Positions 1-7,656 of a stretch of 7,659 nt of DNA are shown here, piece by piece. Every line of letters begins with the position of its first letter. The stretch's first letter is position 1. Location of the stretch: NCBI GenBank assembly GCA_027625125.1, contig JAQBXG010000078.1:1-7659 (forward strand), written 5' to 3'. Source of the DNA: Pseudomonadota bacterium (lineage in GTDB: Bacteria > Pseudomonadota > Alphaproteobacteria > UBA2966 > CAIVPW01). The position numbers and the translations under genes are program-made. Under the pieces are notes generated by a model. That model saw only the letters and a list, made by a program, of their open reading frames with translations, was not told where the DNA came from and ran no database searches.

Positions 1-65
1 TTTACTCCGGCGCAACCGGATTACCCGGCCGCTTCAGTGAGGGAGTTTTGCTCCGGCGCTTACAC
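1..65 (+). repeat. Left arm of a perfect 65-bp terminal inverted repeat
   Basis: Bases 1-65 are the exact reverse complement of 7592-7656, with no mismatch. Pairing stops at 66 (c) against 7591 (a), so the inner border is sharp. The outer border is not visible: the right copy continues three bases further (7657-7659), while the left copy is cut by the window edge. The arm contains a GTG (37-39) from which the pentapeptide frame is read. It also holds a motif, AGTTTTGCTCCGGCGC (44-59), that recurs with one change 46 bp away, partly outside the window. No transposase or other mobility gene lies between the arms. It could be the edge of a dispersed element, a MITE-like repeat, or an inverted chimeric join. 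Confidence 0.97.
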
Positions 66-1440
66 CGGCCTGCGCCTGGCAAATCTGGTTCTGAATGATG
101 CGGTGCTTGTCGGCGCCGACCTCAGCGGCGCGACGATCGTCGCCGCGAATTTGCGCCATGCGGATCTGCAACGGGCGAACTTCGATGGCGCCGACGCCGG
201 CGGCGCCGATTTCGGCGTCGCCGATCTTCGCGGCTGCCGGTTTCAGCGCGCCAAACTGGCGGGGGCCAATTTTCGCGGCGCCGACCTCCGCAGTCTGTCA
301 CGCCGCGACGACCAAAGCGCGCCGATCCATACCAATCTGAGCGGTGCGGTGCTGGACCGGGCCGATCTTTCGGGCGCGAACCTGCGGGACGCGATCGTCA
401 GTTATGCGTCGCTGGTGGGGGCGAGCATGGTCGAGGCGATGATGGCGCGGGTGACGATGGACGGGTCGGATCTTTCCGATGCCGACATGCGCTCGGTGCG
501 GGCGAATGAGGCCAACCTGGAACGCGCGAACCTTTCGCGCGCCGACCTGTCCGACGCGGTTGCCCGGGCGGCTTCGTTTGCCAACGGGTTGATGGAAAAT
601 ACGACGTTTTCCCGCGCCAAGCTTTGGGACGCGGATTTTTCCGGCGCCGATTTGCGGCAGGCGAAGTTTGACGCCGCCGATCTTTCGGGCGCCAATTTGT
701 CTGAGGCCGACCTTACCGGCGCGAGCCTGCGGAACGCATCGCTGGCAAACGCGAACCTGCAGGGCGCCAAACTCGCCGACGCGGACCTGCGCGGCAGCGA
801 CCTGTCGAACGCCAACGCCGCCGGAGCGGACTTTGTCGGATCGCGGCTGACCGGCGCAAACCTGAAGAGCGCCGACGTCACCGGCGCGAACTTGCGCGGC
901 GCCGATCTGCGCGGGGCATTGATCGCCGACGTGGACCTGCATCTGGCATATACGGTCGCGGCGCGGCTCAGCCCCGGAACGGCGGCGCTGCCGATCGACG
1001 TGCAGGAAGCGCTCCGCCGCCACGCGCTGTGGGTCGATACATATGCGGCCGAAGGCGAGCGCGCCGATCTTTCGGGCAACGATTTCCACGGCATCAACCT
1101 CGCCGGCAGTTACCTGTCCGGCGCCAGTCTGCGCGGCTGCGACTTTACCGGAACAAAACTGTCGGAATCGTTGTTCGTGCTTGCGGATCTGCACGGCGCC
1201 CGGCTGGAGGGCGCCGATCTGCGCAACGCGGACCTGCGCGGCGCGGACCTGGGTGGTGCCTGCCTGCGGGGCGCGAATCTGGCCGGGGCGAAACTGGGCC
1301 GCGCCGATATCCTTGGAACGGATGGCCGCAAGACCGGGCGCACCTGGCCTACGAACCTGACCGGCGCCGACCTCACCGATGCGGACCTGTCCGGGACCGA
1401 CCTTTCGGGCACCGGGAATATCGCCGCCGCCGTTCGGTAA
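37..1440 (+). CDS. Pentapeptide-repeat protein, 5' end inside the inverted repeat
   Basis: A 467-residue protein made almost entirely of A-(D/N)-L/F-x-x repeats, which fold as a right-handed quadrilateral beta-helix. One block spans about residues 13-85 and is followed by a loop of about 13 residues (SLSRRDDQSAPIH). The main block spans about 100-303. A non-repeat, probably helical, insert at about 304-341 contains QEALRRHALWVDT and is followed by EGERADLSG. A further block runs at 342-427, then a short break (GTDGRKTGRTWPTN) and a last turn to about 459. There is no signal peptide or membrane segment, so it is probably cytoplasmic. Some family members (MfpA, Qnr) mimic DNA and bind gyrase; most have no known role, and nothing here points to gyrase. 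The GTG start lies in the repeat arm, has no Shine-Dalgarno, and the frame is open to base 1. The coil pattern already begins at the repeat border, so the true N-terminus is probably upstream or replaced. Confidence 0.85.
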   Translation: MREFCSGAYTGLRLANLVLNDAVLVGADLSGATIVAANLRHADLQRANFDGADAGGADFGVADLRGCRFQRAKLAGANFRGADLRSLSRRDDQSAPIHTNLSGAVLDRADLSGANLRDAIVSYASLVGASMVEAMMARVTMDGSDLSDADMRSVRANEANLERANLSRADLSDAVARAASFANGLMENTTFSRAKLWDADFSGADLRQAKFDAADLSGANLSEADLTGASLRNASLANANLQGAKLADADLRGSDLSNANAAGADFVGSRLTGANLKSADVTGANLRGADLRGALIADVDLHLAYTVAARLSPGTAALPIDVQEALRRHALWVDTYAAEGERADLSGNDFHGINLAGSYLSGASLRGCDFTGTKLSESLFVLADLHGARLEGADLRNADLRGADLGGACLRGANLAGAKLGRADILGTDGRKTGRTWPTNLTGADLTDADLSGTDLSGTGNIAAAVR

Positions 1441-1500
1441 CGGCGCGGCGTTTCACGCGGCGGCCGGAGGCCGTATGGTGGGCCGGTGTTTCGCGATGCC

Positions 1501-1506
1501 CGGAGG
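1501..1506 (+). promoter_or_regulatory. Ribosome binding site of the DUF2277 gene
   Basis: CGGAGG lies six bases before ATG 1513. It supports that start over the upstream ATG at 1486, which would add nine residues (MFRDARRRA) not expected for the family, whose members begin MCRNIRTL. Confidence 0.75.
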
Positions 1507-1512
1507 CGCGCC

Positions 1513-1788
1513 ATGTGCCGCAATATCAGAACTCTGTTCAATTTCGATCCGCCCGCCAGCGACGACGAGGTGCGCGACGCGGCGGTGCAGTTCGTTCGCA
1601 AGCTGAGCGGTTTCACGAGGCCTTCGCAGGCCAACGAGGCCGCGTTTGCACGCGCGGTCGACGAGGTCGCGGCTTCGGCCCGGCGTTTGCTGGACGGATT
1701 GGTGACCAACGCGCCGCAGCGGGATCGCGAAACCGAGCGGGAGCGGGCGCGGGCGCGGGCGCAGGCGCGATTCGGCGCGCGGGCCTGA
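1513..1788 (+). CDS. DUF2277 family protein
   Basis: A 91-residue protein that I recognise as DUF2277 from its N-terminus MCRNIRTLFNFDPPAS and the following QFVRKLSGFTRPSQANEAAF and LLDGLVTNAP segments. The family consists of small cytoplasmic proteins of unknown function. The length is about full. The body is likely helical, and the last 25 residues (RDRETERERARARAQARF) form a highly charged, Arg-rich helix encoded by a GCGGGC-like short repeat at about 1735-1770. The stop (1786-1788) lies 3 nt before the ABC-F start, so the two genes are probably co-transcribed and translationally coupled. The Arg-rich tail and the ABC-F partner would fit an RNA or ribosome link, but this is inference only. 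Confidence 0.9.
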   Translation: MCRNIRTLFNFDPPASDDEVRDAAVQFVRKLSGFTRPSQANEAAFARAVDEVAASARRLLDGLVTNAPQRDRETERERARARAQARFGARA

Positions 1789-1791
1789 GCG

Positions 1792-3405
1792 TTGCTGGCG
1801 ATCGACAATGTCACCGTCCGCATCGCCGGGCGCGAGATTCTGTCCGGGGCGAGCGCGAACCTGCCGACCGGGCGGCGCATCGGCCTGGTGGGGCGGAACG
1901 GGGCCGGAAAATCGACGCTGCTGAACGCGATCCTGGGGCGCATCGATCCCGACGCCGGAAGCATTTCGGTGCCGAAGAACTGGAAGATCGGCGCGATGGC
2001 GCAGGAGGCGCCGGGCGGGCCGGAGAGTCTGCTGGACACGGTGCTGGCGGCGGATACCGAGCGCACCGCGCTGATGGCTGCCGCCGAATCCGGCACGGAG
2101 GCGGAAGACCTGGGCGAGGTGTACCACCGGCTGCTGGATATCGACGCCTATTCGGCGCCGAGCCGGGCGGCCTCGATTCTGTCCGGGTTGGGATTTCCGG
2201 ACGAAGACCAGGCGCGGCCGTGCGCGGAGTTTTCGGGCGGCTGGCGGATGCGGGTGGCGCTGGCGGCGATCCTGTTCGCCGACCCGGATCTGATGCTGCT
2301 GGACGAGCCGACCAACTACCTCGATCTGGAGGGCGTGTTGTGGCTGACCGATTTTTTGCGGGCGGCGCGCGGCACCGTGTTGATGGTCAGCCACGACCGC
2401 GACCTGTTGAACAACTCGGCCGAGTTCATCCTGCACCTGGAGGGCGGCAGGCTGGAGCTGTTCACCGGCAACTTTGACGGGTTCGCGAAACTGCGGACGG
2501 CGCGGCGCGCCGCCGATGTCGCGTTCGCGAAGAAGCAGGAGGCGGCGCGGGAGCATATGCAGGCGTTTGTCGACCGCTTTCGCTACAAGGCTTCGAAGGC
2601 GCGGCAGGCCCAGAGCCGCATCAAGATGCTGGAGAAGATGGCAATGCCGGAGGCGCCGATCGATGAGCGCTCGGCGCCGATCCGTATCCCCGCGCCCGAA
2701 GACGTCAGCCCGCCGTTGATCTCGATGCGGCTGGCTTCGGTTGGATATGAGCCGGGCAAGCCGGTGTTGAAGCGGCTGTCGCTGCGATTCGACCCCGGCG
2801 ACCGCATTGCGTTGCTGGGCGAAAACGGCAACGGCAAGTCGACGCTGGCGAAACTGTTGGCCGGAAAGCTGGCGGCGATGGACGGCGAGGTATCGCGGGC
2901 GCGCAAACTGGTGCCGGGATATTTCGCCCAGCACCAGTTGGAGGAACTGGACGGCGCGCTGACCGCGATCGCGACGCTGTCGCGGATGCGGCCGAAGCTG
3001 TCGGAGGAACGGGTGCGGACGCAATTGGGCGGGTTCGGGTTTTCGGCCGACACCGCGACGACGCGGGTCGCCGATCTGTCGGGCGGCGAGCGGGCGCGGC
3101 TGTCGCTGGCGCTGGCGACGCTGGACCGGCCGAACCTGTTGATTCTGGATGAGCCGACCAATCACCTGGACCTGGACGCGCGCACAGAACTGTTGAAGGC
3201 GCTGAATGCGTTCGACGGCGCGGTGGTGTTGGTCAGCCATGACCGGCGGTTGGTCGAGGCGACCACCGACCGGTTTTTGTTGGTCAGCGGCGGCAAGGCC
3301 GAGCCGTTTGACGGCGACCTGGATGAGTATCGGCGGTATTTGCTGTCGCCGAAACACCGGCTGCCGCGCCACGCGCAAGCAGAGGAGGGCGAGCGGGCGG
3401 CTTAG
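1792..3405 (+). CDS. ABC-F family ATPase (YheS/Uup-like)
   Basis: A soluble 537-residue protein with two ABC ATPase domains and no membrane segment. Domain 1 has Walker A GRNGAGKST (34-42), Q-loop Q71, signature FSGGW (147-151), Walker B LMLLDEPTN with Glu172, and switch His201. The linker (about 233-283) carries FRYKASKARQAQSR, the basic P-site tRNA interaction motif typical of ABC-F proteins. Domain 2 has Walker A GENGNGKST (343-351), signature LSGGE (429-433), Walker B with Glu454, and His483. All catalytic residues are present. Family members bind the ribosomal E site and act on stalled or idle ribosomes. The FSGGW signature and the lack of an EttA-like arm favour the YheS/Uup branch. The start is TTG, 3 nt after the DUF2277 stop, with no clear Shine-Dalgarno, which suggests coupling. 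At 537 residues it lacks the C-terminal extension usual in YheS/Uup (about 635); its stop abuts a decayed gene region. Confidence 0.92.
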   Translation: MLAIDNVTVRIAGREILSGASANLPTGRRIGLVGRNGAGKSTLLNAILGRIDPDAGSISVPKNWKIGAMAQEAPGGPESLLDTVLAADTERTALMAAAESGTEAEDLGEVYHRLLDIDAYSAPSRAASILSGLGFPDEDQARPCAEFSGGWRMRVALAAILFADPDLMLLDEPTNYLDLEGVLWLTDFLRAARGTVLMVSHDRDLLNNSAEFILHLEGGRLELFTGNFDGFAKLRTARRAADVAFAKKQEAAREHMQAFVDRFRYKASKARQAQSRIKMLEKMAMPEAPIDERSAPIRIPAPEDVSPPLISMRLASVGYEPGKPVLKRLSLRFDPGDRIALLGENGNGKSTLAKLLAGKLAAMDGEVSRARKLVPGYFAQHQLEELDGALTAIATLSRMRPKLSEERVRTQLGGFGFSADTATTRVADLSGGERARLSLALATLDRPNLLILDEPTNHLDLDARTELLKALNAFDGAVVLVSHDRRLVEATTDRFLLVSGGKAEPFDGDLDEYRRYLLSPKHRLPRHAQAEEGERAA

Positions 3406-3408
3406 GGA

Positions 3409-3657
3409 GGGCCGCAAAAACGTCGAGCGGATCAGCAGGTAGCCGGTCAACAATGACATCGCCATAAGGCGATTCAACTGCTTCATGCCGAGAATGGCGG
3501 TCTGGGCGAGACGAAATGCCGCCGCGACCAGCGCGACGGTCGCGTGCACCGCCCACAGAAAACCAAAAAGCAGGATGCCGAGGGCGACGTCGCTGACCGC
3601 TATCGCTGCGTCGGCGGCGACGCTGGCCCGCAACAGGCCTGCGGATGCAAGAACGCT
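3409..3657 (-). pseudogene. Decayed DUF4386 membrane-protein fragment
   Basis: Read on the minus strand, this stretch encodes about 83 residues of hydrophobic sequence resembling DUF4386. It begins SVLASAGLLRASVAADAAIA, continues SDVALGILLFGFLWAVHATV and ALVAAAFRLAQTAILGMKQL, then jumps to AMSLLTGYLLIRSTFLRP. In intact relatives the AAFRLxQAAILG helix and the final GYLIYRSGFLP segment are separated by further membrane helices; here they are nearly adjacent, which indicates an internal deletion. The first transmembrane helix is missing, and the C-terminus beyond FLRP is missing where the ABC-F stop codon lies. No credible start or ribosome site is seen. The frame stays open far into the ABC-F antisense strand, which is meaningless in GC-rich DNA. 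The match is by pattern memory, not by a search. Confidence 0.6.
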
Positions 3658-3694
3658 CGCCGCGCACAGTGGCTGCGCTTCAGACGCCGAGTTC

Positions 3695-3772
3695 GATGAT
3701 GACAAGCGGGTGTCGAACACGAGCCGGCGGGTGCGGGTGGTGTTCGACCTGTTGGCCGAAGAGTTGGGGAGA

Positions 3773-3778
<6 letters not shown>
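3695..3778 (+). pseudogene. Possible C-terminal remnant of a LysR-type regulator
   Basis: The plus strand reads DDKRVSNTSRRVRVVFDLLA followed by EELGR. This resembles the very end of LysR-type regulators (…DLRRTARVRAFFDFLAEEL). Nothing of the helix-turn-helix or the rest of the effector domain is found upstream, and no stop follows the segment in frame; it runs into the antisense of glnS. It is at best a relic of about 28 codons. Its position and direction relative to the DUF4386 fragment are what remain if a divergent regulator/DUF4386 pair lost its middle. Chance similarity in an open GC-rich frame is the alternative. Confidence 0.35.
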
Positions 3779-5479
<1,701 letters not shown>

Positions 5480-5655
5480 GCGACGGTTCCTCGCGGCTGC
5501 CGCAGGTGGATGCGGCAGGACGCCCGGTTTTGGCAGAAATCCCGGCGAGCGCCAAGCACCACCGACCCCGCGCGGGCGAGGATTGACTCGATCGGATATA
5601 CTGCGGGCGTCTTGCTCCGATTCCGGGGCGCCGACAATGATTCCGGAGAGCGCCG
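5480..5655. promoter_or_regulatory. Divergent intergenic region between glnS and the TPR gene
   Basis: These 176 bases separate two divergent genes and must hold both promoters. On the plus strand a -10-like TATACT (5597-5602) lies about 54 bases before the TPR start. A TTGACT (5583-5588) is only 8 bases upstream of it, too close for a sigma-70 -35 box, and no good -35 sits at 17 bases. GGAGAG (5645-5650) is the TPR ribosome binding site, five bases before ATG 5656. No convincing glnS promoter, operator or riboswitch is visible. Confidence 0.45.
5487..5492 (-). promoter_or_regulatory. Ribosome binding site of glnS
   Basis: On the minus strand GAGGAA lies seven bases before ATG 5479. This fixes the start, since the frame itself remains open for more than 1.3 kb upstream. 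Confidence 0.75.
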
Positions 5656-6372
5656 ATGCGCCGCGCGAACAGCCGAATCGCAGTCGCCGTGCGCAGGGCG
5701 GCGGGCGGGTTGATCCTGATGTTGCTGCCGATGGTGTCGGCGGCGGCGCAGGACGCGGCCGGGCTGCTGGAAGCTGCCGATCGCAGCGCCGAGCTGTACC
5801 GGCAGGGTGACCTGTTGGGGGCGCTGCCGTTCGCCGAGGAGGCCGAGCGCATCGCCCAGCAGGCTTTCGGCCCCGACGACTTGGCGACCGCGACCCATAT
5901 GCACAACCTGGCGGCGGTGTACCAGGGTCTGGGTTGGTACGACTTCGCCGAACCGCTGTTGCAGCGCGCGTTGGTGGTGCGGGAGGGTCAGCTGGGACCG
6001 GACGATCCCGCCGTCGCGCAAAGCCTGAACAACCTGGCGGCAATCCATTTTGCGCAGCGGAATTACCGCACGGCGGAGGAGTTGTACCGCCGCTCGCTGC
6101 GGATCTGGGAGAACGCGCTGGGCCCGGTCCATCACGAAGTGGCGACCAGCTATAACAACCTGGCCGGCCTGCTGTACCTGGAGGGTCGATTCGAGGAGGC
6201 GGAGCAGATGTACCTGCACGCGCTGGAGATCCGCCGCGACGTCCTTGGCCCCGGCGACCCGCTGGTGGCGCAGACGCTGGGAAATTATGCGGTGCTGCTG
6301 CGGAGCTGGGACCGCGACGGCGACGCTGCCGGCATCGAGGCCGAAGCCGAGCGAATCCGCGCCGCCCGGTAG
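5656..6372 (+). CDS. Exported tetratricopeptide-repeat protein
   Basis: A 238-residue protein with an N-terminal signal peptide: basic residues (two Arg pairs), hydrophobic core GGLILMLLPMVSAA and a probable signal peptidase I site after A31 (SAAA|QDAA). It is followed by TPRs of the kinesin-light-chain type. The (H/N)NLA…A…LL/Y…AL…R…LGP(D/G)DP unit repeats with an exact 42-residue period, with anchor Asn residues at 84, 126, 168 and 210. This gives three full repeats plus a half repeat before (about 42-75) and after. The mature protein is all-helical and periplasmic; TPRs bind partner proteins. There are no enzyme motifs, and the partner is unknown. GGAGAG five bases upstream supports the ATG. 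The downstream DUF4402 and O-antigen ligase-like genes suggest an envelope or surface role, but a 137-bp or longer gap argues against tight co-transcription. Confidence 0.88.
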   Translation: MRRANSRIAVAVRRAAGGLILMLLPMVSAAAQDAAGLLEAADRSAELYRQGDLLGALPFAEEAERIAQQAFGPDDLATATHMHNLAAVYQGLGWYDFAEPLLQRALVVREGQLGPDDPAVAQSLNNLAAIHFAQRNYRTAEELYRRSLRIWENALGPVHHEVATSYNNLAGLLYLEGRFEEAEQMYLHALEIRRDVLGPGDPLVAQTLGNYAVLLRSWDRDGDAAGIEAEAERIRAAR

Positions 6373-6449
6373 GGTTTCGGCGCTGGCCGCGATTCCGTCC
6401 CGATACCGGCATCTGCATGGCCGATACCGGAACTGGACCAATTGTTAGT

Positions 6450-6486
6450 TTGACCACTTCAAAGCGCAATTGCCTTCGTCTACGAT
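6450..6486 (+). promoter_or_regulatory. Possible promoter of the DUF4402 gene
   Basis: This is a locally AT-richer stretch between the TPR and DUF4402 genes. TTCAAA (6458-6463) and TACGAT (6481-6486) are 17 bases apart, and each matches four of six consensus bases. A TTGACC (6450-6455) is also present but has no -10 at usable distance. Transcription from here would start near 6493, upstream of the starts at 6510 and 6543 but downstream of the ATG at 6417. This is weak evidence. Confidence 0.3.
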
Positions 6487-6509
6487 TCCGGCAGGCCGGT
6501 CCGGGCAGA

Positions 6510-7145
6510 ATGCGCGCTGGCACCAGGGCATGGGAGAACGGGTTGAGAGCCTGGGACCGCAGTTGGTCGCGCGCATCGGGCCGTGGCGCGCAGCTTGTCG
6601 TCTCGGCGATGCTGCTGGCGGTGATGCTGCCGGCGGCGACGCTGTCGCCGCGCGCAGCTTTGGCGCAGGCGCCGAGCCAGGCCGCGATGTATACGGTCAG
6701 CGTGACGGTCGACAATTCGTTCTCGCTGGGCAGCCGCGGCTTGTCGTTCGGGACGATCGCCGCCACCGCCAGCACCACCGATTCGGCGTCGATCACGATC
6801 AACGGCAACGACGGCAAGACGACGGTGTCGAACGGCACCTATGCGCGTATTATCGTTGTCGAGCCCGGCGTTCCCGGTGACGCCGATGTGACCGGGGGGC
6901 CGCCGAACACGCTGATGTCGGTGAGTATCACGAGTAATCCGACGACCGTCGTGCACAAAACCGACGGCGCCGCGGCGACGTTTTCGGCCGTGATGAACGC
7001 CTACGGCGCCGGCTACAACTTCACCACCGATGCCGCCGGGGCGATGACGTTCGTGGTCGGCGGCACGCTGACGACATCGACCGCCGGCGGCATTTACAGC
7101 GACGGCACCTATACCGGCTCGTACACGGTCGCGGTCACGTATTAG
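6510..7145 (+). CDS. Exported DUF4402 domain protein
   Basis: A 211-residue protein from ATG 6510. A basic N-region is followed by a signal peptide core (LVVSAMLLAVMLPAA) and a probable cleavage site ALA|QAPSQ after residue 52. The mature part, about 159 residues, is rich in Ser, Thr, Gly and Val and looks all-beta. The GLSFGTIAATAST stretch near its start and the end (VGGTLTTS…GTYTGSYTVAVTY) are the hallmarks of DUF4402, a family of exported proteins related in pattern to pilin-like beta-sandwich subunits. Its function here is unknown; a surface or fibre subunit is an inference. No usher or chaperone gene is adjacent. The start is uncertain: TTG 6543 has a better ribosome site (GGGAGA, 6532-6537) and would give 200 residues with a normal signal peptide. 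ATG 6417 lies upstream of the likely promoter and is disfavoured. Confidence 0.82.
   Translation: MRAGTRAWENGLRAWDRSWSRASGRGAQLVVSAMLLAVMLPAATLSPRAALAQAPSQAAMYTVSVTVDNSFSLGSRGLSFGTIAATASTTDSASITINGNDGKTTVSNGTYARIIVVEPGVPGDADVTGGPPNTLMSVSITSNPTTVVHKTDGAAATFSAVMNAYGAGYNFTTDAAGAMTFVVGGTLTTSTAGGIYSDGTYTGSYTVAVTY
6532..6537 (+). promoter_or_regulatory. Candidate ribosome binding site for a TTG start of the DUF4402 gene
   Basis: GGGAGA sits five bases before the in-frame TTG 6543. It is the only good Shine-Dalgarno near this gene. It would shorten the protein to MRAWDRSWSRASG…, a more typical signal-peptide N-region. Confidence 0.45.
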
Positions 7146-7155
7146 AACAGTGCCT

Positions 7156-7168
7156 GGCCGGCGCGGCC
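7156..7168 (+). other. Short GC hairpin after the DUF4402 gene
   Basis: GGCCG-GCG-CGGCC is a perfect 5-bp stem with a 3-nt loop, starting 11 bases after the DUF4402 stop. There is no following T-run, so it is not a standard intrinsic terminator. It could attenuate or stabilise the transcript, or be chance in GC-rich DNA. Confidence 0.25.
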
Positions 7169-7178
7169 CGCGTCGCCG

Positions 7179-7655
7179 GTGGGATTTGCGAAAGCGAACG
7201 CCGTGCGGCAATCCGAACGATTCCCAAATCTGCCCGCCCCCGGGGCGGCGGACGCGTTTCTGGCCGGCGCGGTGATCGGGCTGGCGCTGCTGGGATTCGT
7301 CACCGTCGAATTCGAGACCGGCGGGGTTTCGTTCACGATCCGCAATTTCATCGAGACGAAATGGTTCGCGCTGGGGGCGGCGATTGTCGCGGGCGGGCTG
7401 ATGTTTGTGTTCGGCCGGCTGGAGGCTGTGCGCCCCCGTCCGGGCGCGCTCGATCTTCTGTTGCTGCTGCTGTTGGGGTGGATGGCGCTGTCGCTGGCCT
7501 GGTCGCCGGATCCGGTTCGCGGGGCGATGGCGGTACTCTATGGCGCGCTGCTGTTGGTGCTGTATGGCGGCGTGCGAGTGTTGCGGCGCGAGTGTAAGCG
7601 CCGGAGCAAAACTCCCTCACTGAAGCGGCCGGGTAATCCGGTTGCGCCGGAGTAA
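7179..7655 (+). CDS. O-antigen ligase/polymerase-like protein, 3'-truncated
   Basis: A 158-residue open frame. Residues 1-138 look like the N-terminal part of a WaaL/Wzy-type O-antigen ligase or polymerase, a polytopic inner-membrane enzyme that joins or polymerises glycan on a lipid carrier. Four membrane segments are visible at about 28-45, 61-80, 90-107 and 114-134. The SLAWSPDPVRGA segment after the third is typical of this family. Full members have about ten or more membrane segments and over 400 residues, so most of the protein, including the large periplasmic loop with its catalytic residues, is missing. From residue 139 the frame is read from the inverted-repeat arm (CKRRSKTPSLKRPGNPVAPE) and ends at TAA, so this tail is not native. 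The GTG start at 7179 lacks a clear ribosome site; GTG 7203 is an alternative. With the DUF4402 gene 33 bases upstream it may be co-transcribed. Confidence 0.6.
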   Translation: MGFAKANAVRQSERFPNLPAPGAADAFLAGAVIGLALLGFVTVEFETGGVSFTIRNFIETKWFALGAAIVAGGLMFVFGRLEAVRPRPGALDLLLLLLLGWMALSLAWSPDPVRGAMAVLYGALLLVLYGGVRVLRRECKRRSKTPSLKRPGNPVAPE

Positions 7656-7656
7656 A
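7592..7656 (-). repeat. Right arm of the perfect 65-bp terminal inverted repeat
   Basis: This is the exact reverse complement of bases 1-65. Its inner border at 7592 falls inside a codon of the O-antigen ligase-like gene, which then reads about 20 basic, non-membrane residues from the repeat and stops at TAA 7653-7655. Within the arm and its 3-bp outer extension, GCGCCGGAGCAAAACT (7598-7613) and GCGCCGGAGTAAAACT (7644-7659) differ at one of 16 positions and are 46 bp apart. On the minus strand this arm opens a frame with the same ten residues (MREFCSGAYT) that begin the pentapeptide protein on the left. Confidence 0.97.

Noticed and set aside
100..1430. 15-bp periodicity in the left gene as a DNA tandem-repeat array or CRISPR
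   Set aside because: The period comes from the five-residue protein repeat. DNA units are strongly diverged and there are no spacers.
1461..1473. CGGCC-GGA-GGCCG hairpin after the pentapeptide gene as a terminator
   Set aside because: The 5-bp stem has no T-run after it and lies in very GC-rich sequence, so it is not supportable as an intrinsic terminator.
1735..1770. GCGGGC short tandem repeat at the end of the DUF2277 gene
   Set aside because: It simply encodes the Arg/Ala-rich helix common in this position, and the units are few and imperfect.
5583..5602. TTGACT plus TATACT as a sigma-70 promoter for the TPR gene
   Set aside because: The two hexamers are only 8 bases apart instead of about 17, so they cannot be the -35 and -10 of one promoter. 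The TATACT alone remains a weak -10 candidate.
5480..6838. Upstream extension of the glnS frame giving a 1021-residue protein
   Set aside because: The extension is antisense to the TPR and DUF4402 genes and has no domain. The ATG at 5479 has a good ribosome site and the expected GlnRS N-terminus.
7348..7620. Minus-strand frame starting MREFCSGAYT at the right end
   Set aside because: It shares its first ten residues with the pentapeptide protein only because of the inverted repeat. The rest is antisense to the membrane protein and has no repeat pattern.
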